DNA of 64,000 nucleotides from Strigamia acuminata (lineage: Eukaryota > Arthropoda > Chilopoda > Geophilomorpha > Linotaeniidae): contig OX442315.1 of NCBI GenBank assembly GCA_949358305.1, forward strand, positions 15,404,427-15,468,426, written 5' to 3'. Position numbers and translations under genes: made by a program. The stretch's first letter is position 1, and each line of letters opens with the position of its first letter. The notes below the pieces were generated by a model. The model was not told the origin of the DNA. It saw only the letters and a program-made list of their open reading frames with translations, and made no database searches. Positions 29,801 to 45,009 of the stretch are shown here, one piece after another.

Positions 29801-32800
29801 AGATGCAGAAATCGAAGCGAAATTGTCGATGGCGATGGACGCGACAGTTTTCTCGAATGTATTTACGAGTTTTGCGCTCATTTGGGCCGTGACTCGGTCG
29901 AACGGCGCAACAAACAAGGGGATTTCCCTCTTGTCGAGTTTGGCGCTCACCTCGGTCGAGTTGACGTCGGCGATGCAACATGATTACACGAGCCGGACCG
30001 ATGATCGTCGGTATCAACCACGAACTCGTAGACCCACGCCCAGGACAAGGAGGCCGTCAAGGACGTACCAGCCACGATGGAGGTCCACTACCGGATACGT
30101 CTCGCCAGGTTTTATCAATGAATTGCCACGCGGAACTAATGCAAAGTGGCTAAATGGCAACTAAAAACGAGGTTAATCTTTGGTGTTGGGCCTAAATGAC
30201 AAAATAAAACGTGATTAAAACGAGCATAAAACATGATTAAAACGAGCATAAAACATGATTAAAACGAGCATAAAACATGATTAAAACGAGCATAAAACAT
30301 GATTAAAACGAGCATAAAGCGGTTTGAAACATTAATTTCACTTAAAAACAAATAATAATTTATTAAATCGTAACTGTTCGAGTTTTGTGTATTTTTTTTT
30401 CTCATTTTTTCGGTGTTTTTGCAGGTTGCTACTGCGATAATTGCGGTACTCGCGAGTGTCATCACGCGACGGGTATTTGCACTTGTAAGGATAATGTTAT
30501 CGGGGAGAAATGCGACGAGTGTGCGAAAGGGTTTTATGGATTCGATTCGTGTCGTGGTTGCTCCGACTGCGCGTGTTCGGAGGCTTCCGAGAGTACGCAA
30601 TGCGACATCAATACGGGTCAATGTAAATGTCGCTCTGGGGTCGGTGGAAGGACTTGCGAGCACTGTTTATCCGGGTATTACGACTTCAATTCGTTCGGAT
30701 GTCGAGGTAGAATTTAAAAAAAAATAATTTAAATAGTTTTAATTAATTGGTTTGTATTTTCTGACAGCTTGTCACTGTAATCAGGAATTTTCCATCGGTG
30801 GAAGTTGCAACCCGCAAACGGGCCAGTGCGAATGTCTGCCGGGAGTGATTGGCGAAAGATGCGATCGGTGCCCGCACCGGTGGGTGCTCATACCGGATAC
30901 CGGGTGTCGGGAATGCGACGAATGCGTCCATTTCCTTTTGGATGATATGGACACGCTGACGTTGATTTTTGAAAGAACTTATAGCGAAATTAAGTCGGTT
31001 TCCGTTACGTTTTTCGCGTTCAAGCGCATTGATCATTTCAATAAGACCGTCAATGAATTAAGAGTATGCGTTATTCATTTTGTTATTTGATTAATTTTTT
31101 AATTGATTAATTTTTATTTGCAGCCGATCGTTGATTTGCTCAATGTCGATCCGAATGCGGTGAATTTTTTCGCCATCAATATCGAAATTACCGAATTGGA
31201 AAGCGACGTGGCGGTGCTGGACAAATCGTCGGAGGCGTTGGGCGACGATGCGTTGGGCACGAGCATCGAAGCGGAAAGTGTTAAAAACGACGCGATCGAT
31301 CTGGAGAAAATGATGCTGGAAATTGCGTCTACGGCTTCCGGAATTGTGGAAGCCGTGGAGGCTTTGGCGCGCACGCTTCTGGCCGGAAAAGGTCCCGACG
31401 TGGACCGGAAAATCCAGGAAGCGGAGAAATTGCTCGAAGAAATTTTAAGACGGGATTTTTCTATCCGCGTGACGCTCGCTCGAACCGAAGGACACAAATC
31501 AAACATCAGTAAAAATGGATTTTCATCGTCAAAAATTAAATTATTTAAAAATTAACATTAATTTCAGCTTTGGACAGAGCGATCCAATTTGCGGCGGAAA
31601 TCGAACGAAATAGACAGCGAGAAATCGAACTGAAAGAACGCTTCACTGATCTGGACGAAAAGTTGAAGGATCTGTTGAACAACAGTCAAAATGCACTTTA
31701 TAAAGCGAACAGAGCGAAAACTTTATACGATAAAAACAAATTGCAAACTCTACAAGTAAGGAGAAACAAAAGATAATTTGTTTACGAATGTTTATGAATT
31801 TTATTATTTATTTATTCAGAGTCGAATCGCGGCTGCGGAAGAAGTGTTTGACGACATTAAGAAAATGTTAGACAAAGGAAACGATCTGATAATTTTAGCG
31901 CGTGAATTGCTCTTAACGGGAACGGTTAATTTCGAAACCATAGACGATCACCGCGACAAACTCAGTTTCTTAATGGAACAGCTGCGAGACAAAATTGATC
32001 AGTTAATCCGGGAATTGAAGCCGTTGCCTGCTCTGGTCGGAGAAGCCGAACGACATGCGCACGGACTGACTAAACAGGCAAAAAGTCTAGCCAGGTGAAT
32101 TTACAACTGTTTTTTTTTCTTCTCCGAATTGTAATTAAAATGGATTTAATTGGTTTCAGTTTGATTCTGGACACGCAACTGTCGTCTCAGAACGCGCTGC
32201 GAGCTGCCAACTCGTACAAGGAAATCGTGAGCGCCATTAACGAGGCTCTGAGCGCCGCTGAAGCCGCCGTCGAAGCATCGAACGATGCGGACTCAAAAGT
32301 AAGAAATAATGGACAATTTGGAGTTGATGCGATGATTTTGCTGACTAAATCTGTTTTACGTTGTTACAGGCGAAGGGAATCGACGAAAATGCGATTCATT
32401 CGAAAGAAATCAGCCTCGAGTTGTTCAGACAAGCGGAAGAGGCTGCGGCTAAAGTGGAACCGGGGTTGAGAAATCGGTTAAAAGACGCGAAAAGAGAAGT
32501 TGATGTCGTGCAAGTGCTGAATAAACAAACTAGCGATGGGTTGGGCGAGATTGAGAGGAGCATTGCTCGGATGAACATACGTGAGATTGAGATTTTTATT
32601 TCTTTTTTTAAGTTATTTTATTCTGTTTTTTGTATTTCACAGGTGGTGTCTCGGAAGGCGCGCGAAATGCGATGAGTTTGTCGGAAGAAGCGCAACTAAA
32701 AGTCCAGATGACGATGAGTAATGTCGACGGAATACTCAATAAAATCGACGACGATAAAATCAGAGCCGAGAAAATTCCGCGCGAAATTAACGACGCGAAG

Positions 32801-35800
32801 AAAGCAATAGCTCGCGTTAATTCCCAAAGTAGGGCGACGATTATGTCAATAAATATCAAATTGAAATTTTAATTTAATTTTTTTTTTGTAGTTCCAATTG
32901 TTCTCGAAACAATTCCTAAAATTAAACGTTTAATGGACCGACTCGGCAACAAATCGAACGTGTTGAGAGTTTTAGGTACCGACGTCGAAGAGAAAATCGC
33001 GCAGTTGAAGCGACGAGTTGCTTTAGCTCGAGATCGAGCCAATCGAGTAATTTTACGCATTAAAATAAAATATTAATTTTTGTTTTTGAAAAAAAATATT
33101 TTAAATTGCAGATTAAACTCGGTGTGCACGTGTCCGAAGATTCGGCCATTCAAGTACACAACCCCGACCGACTGAGCGACGCTGCCACACACAACACTAT
33201 GTCGCTTTACTTCAAAACGAGTGCCAAGAACGGATTCCTCGCTTATTTGGGCAACGAAATCGGAACCCACGAGAGAATCCGCAGGACCAAAACGGTAAAA
33301 CGAAGGAATTGACGTTTGTAATAATGGAAATATTAATATTTGTTTTAATTTAGGACGATTTCATGGCTCTGGGCATTGAAGGCGGGCGTGTCGTGCTCGC
33401 CATGGACATGGGCTCGGGCGCCGTACGCGAGTACAGCGCGAAATCGCTCGACGTGTCGCAAGACAGGTGGCACCAAGTAATTGTGGAACGGACGGGAAAA
33501 TCCGTCACTCTTACCGTGCGCACCGAAGGGCAAGACGACGATGTCAGTCGCTTTTCGCTTCCAGGATCCCACGCCGTTTTCAATTTGGATCAAGAATATT
33601 CGAAATTTTACGTCGGTGGAGTGCCCAAATCGGCCAAAGTGCGTAGAAATTGTAGAAAAGTTAATTGATTTGTTTATTTATCGAATTAATTCGATTTTTA
33701 CAGATACAAAGCGAAGTGCGGCATCTGCATTTTGAAGGGGAAATCGAAGAAATAACGTTTAATAATAATCCGATAGGAATCTGGAATTTTGTTTCGATCG
33801 AAAATTACATCGACGGCTGTATCGAAAGGTTTTTAATTTTTAATTGAAATAAGATTGAGTTTGTAATTGTTTTATTTTTTCGTTTTATAGGGATTCGTTG
33901 GTGATAGTTACACCGAGCTCGGGAGTTCGATTCGACGGGTTCGGTTACGCGATTATGAAGAAACGTACGCACGATAATTTCAATCAGCGAACGGAAATTG
34001 TGTTACAATTCAAGACGTACGCGAAAGAAGGGCTTTTGTTCCTAATTGGAAAAGAAGTAATTTTTGATTTAGTCATTTAGTAAAATTGAATTGAAACGAA
34101 TTTTTTCTCATTTCAGCTCGATTATTTTGCCATCGAACTGCGAGACGGACGCGTCGTGTTCCAGTTCGAGTTGGGAAGCGGAATGCTGAAACTAATGTCG
34201 AACGAATTCCCCAAATTGAACGACGGCGAATGGCATTCTGTTCAAGCCAGTCGCAGCAAGAAAGAAGCGCGCTTGATGGTACGCAATCTCAGCCTAATCA
34301 TCCTTTAATCAACGATATTTAATTGTAAAAAATGTAATTTTAATCAGATCGATTCGGTGGAAGTGGGAATTGGCACGGCGCCGGGTCATCTCGATGATTT
34401 ATCCGTCACCAATGACATTTACGTCGGTGGTTATCCCGGAAATCATTCATACAAGTATTTATTGTTTGAAATTATTTTTGTTTAAATTAAAAATTAAAAA
34501 TTGTATATTTTTGTGTTGTAGGGATGTGACGAATGTGGATTTCGAAGGATGCATCGACGGATTCCAAGTGGGCTCGAGTCCGCGAAATCTCAACGACAAT
34601 ATCGAAGCTCTGGGAGTGGCCTCTGGATGCCCCGAAAAAGTCAATTTTTAAATATTAATTTTTTTTCTAAATTTTTTAAATTATGTTTTTTTGTTCGTAG
34701 ATCGCTCGATCGGTGTCGTTCAGTAGAGACTCGACTGGGTACCTCCAACTCAAACTGCCCTCTCACGAATTAACATCATCGAGCGAGTTTACGTTCAAGT
34801 TCAAAACGACGGAAGAGAACGGCCTTTTATTCTACACGGGCGAAGACAGGACGTCGTTGTCGGTGTCGATACACAACGGCGTGATTGTGTTCAAAACGAT
34901 TCCCGGGGGTGAAGTGCGCACACCCGCCATGTACAACGACCAAGAGTGGCATTTCGTGACGGCCACGCGCCATAGCGACGAGCTTTTATTAGATATCGAC
35001 GATTTTGATCATACGAGGATCAGAATAGGAGATCGCAAAGACTTTTTAATCAGTTCCAAAGCGTCGATATTCGTCGGAGGAAGCATTACGTTCGTCAACG
35101 AAGACGCTGCGCCGACTAAACGATTTTTTGTCGGTTGCGTGGGCGATGTGACGATCAACGGCGAGTTTTTGAATTTTGCAAACTCCACTTATCAATCCGG
35201 TGGTTCGTTGGCCAGTTGTCCACTCGCCGATCCAGAACCAACGCCAATAGCGATACCGACGGGTAATTTGAAGCGTCGGTGATTGTTTTAGACGAATTTT
35301 AATTTTTAATTTTTTGGTTTTCGTAGTTGTGCATCCGGTTACGGTTCAACCAGACAGACGAACAGATAGGCCCACTCAACCGCCTACCATATATCCGACC
35401 AAAGCGCCGCGAGGATGCAAGTTGCCGCGCACACCGAGCGAAGATTTTACCGTGTCGGAAGCCAGCGGGATCCGGTTCGGCGTCGGCCATCAAAGCAGAC
35501 AGGAGTACACGGTGCGGCCGAGCGAGTTTGCGAAAAACACAAATTTAGAAGTTCAGTTCCAAACGACGACGACTCACAATGGAATTATATTCTATTTGGC
35601 CGATAAAGAGAATGATTTTGGTGCATTGACTATAGATGGAGAGGGAATGGTGACTTTAAAATTGTATTTGTTGTTTTTATTTGTTTAATTTTTTTTTAAA
35701 TTCTATTTACCAGCTTAAATTTTCGTTCAATTTGGGAAGTGGAGCGTATAACGTGAATAGTGGAGCTGGGCGATACAACGATGGGAAATGGCATACTGTT

Positions 35801-36964
35801 AACGTTCATCGGCACCAAAGACGTGCAAAATTAACGATCGGTGATTAAACCGGATAATTAAATAGTTAAATTTGTATTTGAATGTATTTTTATTTGTGCG
35901 TTTATTTTTTTATAGATGGGAAATTGGTGGGCGAAGGTCAGTCGAGTCAGCCTTCAACGGTCATGGAGATGGTCACTACGTTGTATGTTGGCGGCGTGTC
36001 TAATGGAATTAAAGCGAAAGCAAAAGCGCAATTAAGGGTTAAAAATATTGAAATTTTGTCAAAATTCTGTTTTATCTTTATTTTAATAATTTTTGTACGT
36101 ATTGTAGGGCATTGATCAAGCATTCGATGGTTGTTTGAGAAGACTTAAGATCGCAAATCGACCAGCAGAGGAGCCTCGAGCAAATGTGGGCACTCAACCG
36201 TGTTCAGATAAAGTCGAGCCTGGAAGTTTCTTCAGCGATAGAGGAGGACATCTGATCCTACGTAAAATGATTAAACGATTGAAAATTGAATGTTTTAGGC
36301 TGGATTTTAATTTTAATTTTATTTTATTAGATGATAATTTCGTGGTTGGAACAGATTTGGACATTTCGTTGGAAATCAAACCGCGTGCTATTTCCGGTGT
36401 TATTATGGCTATTCATGGAAAAGTTGGCGATTATTTGGTGTTACAACTTCTGAATGGATCTGTAAATATCTGAATATTAATTTTTTTCCGTGTTTGAAAT
36501 TTTTGTTTATTTGTTTTTCTCTCTTATTTCAGGTCAAATTCAGTATTGACAATGGAGACGGACAGATTCAAGCCACTTACACGCCGTTGGATGAGTACAC
36601 TTTGTGCGACGGCAACTGGCACAAAATCCAAGGTTTCGTATAAAAATTTGTGTCTTTTAACCGAACTGGTTTTAATTTTAACGTTTTTTTATTCTTAGCT
36701 GTTAAATCGAAGAATATTATCATGCTGAGTGTGGACGATCACTTCGTGGATCCTACTATTGGTCAAACGAAGCTTAGTTTAGCAGACACGAATGACCCTT
36801 TGCATTTTGGTGGCGTGCCGCATCCAAGTCGCACCAGGGGAATCGAAACGCCCGAGCAATTCGTCGGATGCATTCGAAACGTGGAATTTAAGAAGGAAAA
36901 ACAAAACTTGTCATTAGCTCGTAGTATTGGAAATGTAACGCTTAACGTGTGTCCAACTACTTGA
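20877..36964 (+). CDS. LanA: laminin alpha chain (alpha3/5-like, LanA type)
   Basis: This secreted basement-membrane subunit trimerises with beta and gamma chains. ATG 20877 (context ACCATGG) opens a signal peptide, [20 protein letters not shown]. The LN polymerisation domain follows (about 20940-22860), then laminin-type EGF repeats (about 22880-25080), a large L4a-type domain (about 25080-27310), more LE repeats (27370-28210), an L4 domain (about 28230-28860), LE repeats to about 30930, a heptad-rich coiled coil (about 30930-33110), LG1-LG3 (33110-35240), a Pro/Thr linker (to about 35430), and LG4-LG5 ending [10 protein letters not shown] with TGA 36962-36964. LE exons mostly end near the domain boundary. 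About 45 exons; roughly 3,500 residues by estimate. The domain order matches Drosophila LanA, C. elegans EPI-1 and vertebrate alpha5. The name is by family; the species' own symbol is unknown. Confidence 0.95.
22074..22135. repeat. 31-bp perfect tandem duplication in laminin intron 1
   Basis: Two adjacent identical 31-bp units (22074-22104 and 22105-22135) begin GTGCATTGCATTGTGGGAGA. They lie about 65 bp upstream of the second coding exon. Confidence 0.8.
22748..22792. promoter_or_regulatory. paired TGACGTCA palindromes in a laminin intron
   Basis: Two perfect TGACGTCA sites (22748-22755 and 22785-22792) lie 37 bp apart inside a short intron after the LN-domain exon. Such spacing suits a bZIP-responsive intronic element, but this is motif evidence only. 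Confidence 0.4.
29795..30208 (+). CDS. putative alternative terminal exon (or nested small gene) inside a laminin alpha intron
   Basis: The intron after the exon ending LKNCK (donor at about 29698) runs to the acceptor at about 30424. Inside it, 29795-30164 is open for over 120 codons and clearly richer in G+C than other introns here. A TTTGTTAG acceptor precedes it, and splicing from the upstream donor keeps the frame. The peptide would read [20 protein letters not shown], then a hydrophobic run [10 protein letters not shown] and a Thr/Arg/Pro-rich tail with [10 protein letters not shown], stopping at 30162-30164. AATAAA follows at 30203-30208. If used, it would give a laminin truncated in its LE repeats. 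Alternatively ATG 29829 starts an independent protein of about 110 residues. I do not recognise the peptide. Confidence 0.4.
30209..30318. repeat. 22-bp tandem repeat in laminin intron, five copies
   Basis: Near-identical copies of ATGATTAAAACGAGCATAAA plus AC lie directly downstream of the putative alternative exon and its AATAAA. Only the first and last copies show changes. Confidence 0.8.
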
Positions 36965-37348
36965 GTTTTTTTAAAACAAAAATTCCATTTAGTTTTTATG
37001 TTCTTTTACGTTAATAAATTCAGATTTAGCAACCAAATTTATTTTATTTTATTTCATTTTAAAATCTTAAGGAAAACAAAATACCTGATTTACATCTCAC
37101 AAACAACTAAAATTTGAAGACGAATGGTGTTCTATATTAATTGAAATACAGTTCGTTACAGTGCATGGAGAAAAATATTGAGAAATTGAGCTATTTCAAA
37201 CGTGAATGTACTTTGTTCACATTTGCTATCACTTCCATTGACCAACTACAAATTAATTTGATAAAATATTACGAATTAACGATGTTTGTAAACTCATTCT
37301 CCCGTAAATCCTAATCATCTCCACGTGTTTAAGCCAATAAAAATCAAA
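36965..37348. other. convergent 3' flank of laminin alpha and LYPLA-type gene
   Basis: AATAAA at 37013-37018 is a likely laminin polyadenylation signal, about 50 bp after the stop. The remainder is AT-rich without recognised features. Confidence 0.55.
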
Positions 37349-38515
<1,167 letters not shown>

Positions 38516-39650
38516 AAACAGAATACTAACTAAGGCTAAATTGCAAATCGCACCGACCAAAACTGTAGTCACAGTTAAAAGAACCCGGTAGACATCTGTG
38601 CCCCTGCGAGTATGGTCCACATTAAGACTAATGATGAAGATGACTCGCTGGCGTCGTTAAATTTCTTTGCACTTCCACGGCTTGATCCGTGAAAACCCAC
38701 GTTTGGCCCGACATCTAGTAACGAAAAGGGAAAACCTTTCGAGCCTAATGGCCGTTCCGTGTATCGAAGAAATGATCCAATAAAACATTAAATCACATTT
38801 AGATCTTTGGTTTATTGACATGTGAAACAGCAAAAAAGTGGAAAATGATGCAAAACTTTTACGCTCGCTACATTGTCCAAAACATTTATCTCAAATACTT
38901 TCCTAACCTAAATGGAAAATAGCCACAAAATGTCTACAAAAATGACTTTCAGCATTTAAAAAAAAAATCAACAACAAAAGAAAAACAAAAAGAAAAACTG
39001 TTTTTTTTTTTTTATAATAAATTAAATACTTTTTTTGTTCGTAAAACACTCGCACAATTCCAATTGGTTAACTAAGTACAGTAGAAAACAATTGTCAAAT
39101 GTGTAAAAATTCCTCTCAAACTTTGTTAAAATAAAAAACTATTGTCAAATTCGATGTTTTTTCTTGCATTGTAAATTATTCGAAAACTCGTACAAAGGCA
39201 GCCGGTTAAATCCTGAGATATTTCTGGCGTAGGAAAAATTAGATATTCCGTATACGGTAACAAACGAGAAAAAGTTGAGAGAATAGATTAGATATTATTA
39301 TGCACAAATTAAATTAAATAAGATACAAAAAACTCTCGTAAATTACAAACAATTGTGGTAAGAAATGGAAGCACGCGCGATAAAACCACTTCCAAGGAAA
39401 AAGTCACAAAATTAAATACCGTTTAAATTAAACGAAATTAAAACATCCAACATAATTTCCGAGATCACAATTTAGCAGTTCGTACACAAAACAAGTTTTT
39501 TTTCCGTTTTTTTTCTTTCCCCTCATCATTTTAAGTAATATAGAAGAAGCAAAGACGAAAAACACCATAAAATGGTCGTCTTCGCTGGTCTCAAGGCCAC
39601 GACTCGATAACCATCCGGAAAAACTGGCGAAACTGGAATGTGGCACAAAT
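38516..39650. other. Src 3' flank and LYPLA upstream region
   Basis: It presumably contains the 3' UTR of the minus-strand kinase and the promoter of the thioesterase. It is AT-rich with poly-A/poly-T tracts (for example 39001-39013). No gene is seen. Confidence 0.45.
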
Positions 39651-42028
<2,378 letters not shown>

Positions 42029-42109
42029 AGTCGCTGCAATTAGATTGCAAATTTTATTTTAATTTTTTTTATTTTAAATGACAACATTTAAAATTTGATG
42101 TGTCAAGAA

Positions 42110-42550
42110 GGATCAGAAGTTTAGTTTGAATTCTAATGTAGTAAATTTAATGAAAATGTTGTAAAATGTGATAAATTTAGTGAAAATGTTGTAAAATGTG
42201 ATGAGTTTAGTGAAAATGCAATAAAATGTGACGAATTAAGCGAAAATGTTGTAAAATATGATGAATTTAGTGAAAATGTTGTAAATATGTTGAATTTAGT
42301 GAAAATGTGATAAAATTTAGTGAAAATGTGATTAAATTTAGTGAAAATGTGATTAAATTTAGTGATTTAGTAAAAATAATCAAAATGTAGTGAAAATAAT
42401 CAAAATGTAATGAAAAGATTCAACATGCAGTGAAAATAATCAAAATGTGGTGAAAAGAATCAACATGCAGTGAAAAGATAAAGAATCAAAATGTAGTGAA
42501 TCGAATCAATAATTTGTAAAATTGTGTGAAAATTATCAAAAAAATTGTAC
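42110..42550. repeat. degenerate AT-rich tandem repeats upstream of the Src start exon
   Basis: Many drifting copies of TTTAGTGAAAATGTTGTAAA-type and ATCAAAATGTAGTGAAAA-type units lie in what is probably the intron between the 5' leader and the ATG exon of the kinase. Confidence 0.6.
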
Positions 42551-42969
42551 AATTTAGTGAAATAAAAATAAAAATAATTGAACTATTTAATTTAATTTAA
42601 TTTAATTTAATTTAAAAAAATTTAAAATTGTGAAAATCAGTTTAAACCAGGAAAAAAATGCGAAATTTTTTTTTTCAAAAAAATAAATGAATCAACTTGA
42701 ATTTCCAACAAATATTCCAAAATCCCAAAATTACTCACAATCTTTCATAAAAAAATTCCGATAACACAATCGAATAAAAATTAAAAAACAAATTCAAAAA
42801 CAAATCAATCTTATCCTCCCACAAAACCGCCATTATCACAATTTCCTTTTAAACGATCCAAAAAACATAACGCCACTTATCCAATACCCAAAAAACAAAA
42901 ACAAAAATTTTCACTTAAAACAAAATATAAAAAACATAAAAAAAAAAACAATAATTACCTCGATTAAAA

Positions 42970-43400
42970 TAAATAAAAACTAAAAAACAAAAACAACCAA
43001 ATCGAGCCTTCAAATGACGACCATCACACCACAACCGCAACCGCAATCTGAAACAACAACAAAAAAAAATAAACAAAATAAATAAAAATAACCAATAAAC
43101 AAAATAAACGATAAAAAAGATTAAACCTAAACGTGGCCGGGGAACGAATTAATTCCAGTCACCTGATGCTGGTCTCTTTTCTCCTCAACTGGTCTTCTCG
43201 ATGATGGAGTAAAAATACCAAACCCCCAACCCCTATTCGGCATGAATGAGTCGCATCTGCGGCAGATGGAGAAGGGGAACTGACACCTGGGGTCGCCGCA
43301 CACAGACACAGGACCAGCTGCAGCCAAAACGACCACGTTCGCTACAATCGCAAACCTCAATGTGCAAAAGCACAGCTACATCCGCAATCGATACCCCTAT
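42970..43400 (-). other. probable 5' leader exons of the Src-family gene
   Basis: Within a very AT-rich tract, two G+C-rich blocks stand out: about 42970-43050, preceded on the minus strand by the acceptor TTGTTGTTTCAG, and about 43164-43400, ending in a CATCAG|GTGACT donor. An open frame in the second block encodes a hydrophobic then Cys-rich peptide but has no ATG at its N-terminus, so I read these as untranslated leader exons. Confidence 0.35.
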
Positions 43401-43459
43401 CCACTCAAACACTTCCAAATTGATCAATAAAAATGCGAAAACACAAAAGGGTTAACTTA

Positions 43460-45009
43460 CGTCATCGATAACCGAGCAAAAGCATCGCATCTTTTTATCC
43501 CGATCGGTTTCAATTGTTTAACGGAATTAGAAGGAAATTTTGACATGAAAAGTGAGCAAACTGGAAGGAAGCTTCGAAATAGGCTTGGAATATCCTCAGG
43601 ATGTGGACGAAATCAAATAAATCACATCCTTGGCGACATTTTTATTTATTTTTATTAAAATAAAAATAATATATAAGTTTATTTAATCGCATCTTTTAAT
43701 TAGCACGTAATTTATGCGAGGTATTTGACCGATATTTCAATGACATTCACAATGCGATCCTTCATTTTCATAGGAATCTCGCGCGATAAGATTAAAAATA
43801 TTAATAAATTTAATATATTACGTCAAGACCCCCCTGATTGGGTTATATATTTATTTTATATCAATTCCGTTCCCGATAATTTTAGATTACATTTTTCCTG
43901 TTTTTTTTTTTTCAAGGTTAACCCCGAAATCGAGCAAAATGGCCGATTTTGTTAACGTGAACTTTGGCATTTTGTTTTTTTTTTTCTTTAAAAAAAATGA
44001 TTTTCATGGCTGTTTTATGTCTGGCTCGTAATGGATTGGTTTATAGACTCAATTCTCAATTGGATATGATGAATCATCAGCCCTGTTTATTGATTTTTTC
44101 TTACCCGAATGAGTAACATCAACAATTCCACTAATTTCGCTAGAAATTTAATTTAATATGACGAATTTTGCTTGGAATTGATAAAATGTGAAGCGTGCGA
44201 TAGGTTTTAATCGGGTGATTGGTGGATTAGCACCCGAAATGAGCAATTTAAAGGTTATTGTCACGATTATCTACAAATTGTTGTTTAGGGCTGCGGGAGG
44301 GATCGGGATCGGATTTGGCTAAAGATGGCAAGATGGAGGTTTTTTTTCTTTTTCTTTTCTTTTTGGATTAATAAATTGAAGTATTTACCTAAGTTTCCTA
44401 GTTTTTGGTTTTGAATCGCGATCGGGGGTCTATCCACGGTCTAGTATCATCACAAAAGACTAGCTTGCCGGAAGTGCACACACAGGCAAAGGCAGAGAAA
44501 CCGACTGAGTCGGTAATTTGTTGCAAGGTCGTTCTCAGAAGCGTCGTTGGGTTTAAAGCACTGAGTTATAATAATTTTTTAAATATTAATTACGAAAACT
44601 GAATTGAAAATTTCCAAAAGAAAATTTATCTCTTTGTTTTGTTTTATTTTAAATTTTATAAAAAAATATTTATTTATTTTTAAATATATGCAAGAAATAT
44701 AAAATTGTTGTTTTAATTTTCTTTTTTTAATAAATCGGTTTTGTTCTAGTTTATTTTTGAATTAAACAATTGAAGAAACAAAACCAAATAAGTATTTATT
44801 AATTTATTAGTAATTTTTAGGAGGGATTCTTAATGATAAAATTTGCAATAGTTGGATGTATTTCTCCAAAGATGGCATTACTAAGACCGGACCATACCGA
44901 TCCGCATAAATAGATGACCATTTTTTCTCCCCACACGCTACCTGTCACTGTCGTTGTTCCCGGGCTCTGAAAAGACTAGATCTTTGTAGGCGCTGGTAAA
45001 TTTGCGAAA
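43460..45009. promoter_or_regulatory. divergent region between Src-family gene and HDAC1
   Basis: This stretch has no coding signal. A moderately G+C-rich patch at about 44280-44560 and another at 44880-45009 flank poly-T tracts. The latter is presumably the HDAC1 promoter and leader. No recognisable RNA gene was found. Confidence 0.4.

Noticed and set aside
38516-38620. In-frame hydrophobic extension upstream of the thioesterase ATG, suggesting a membrane anchor
   Set aside because: The frame is open but contains no ATG before a stop at its 5' end, so it is most likely untranslated leader.
43127-43360. Minus-strand open frame with a hydrophobic N-terminus and cysteines, like a neuropeptide precursor
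   Set aside because: It begins at a TTG with an in-frame stop just upstream and has no ATG before the hydrophobic part; the block is better explained as a leader exon of the Src-family gene.
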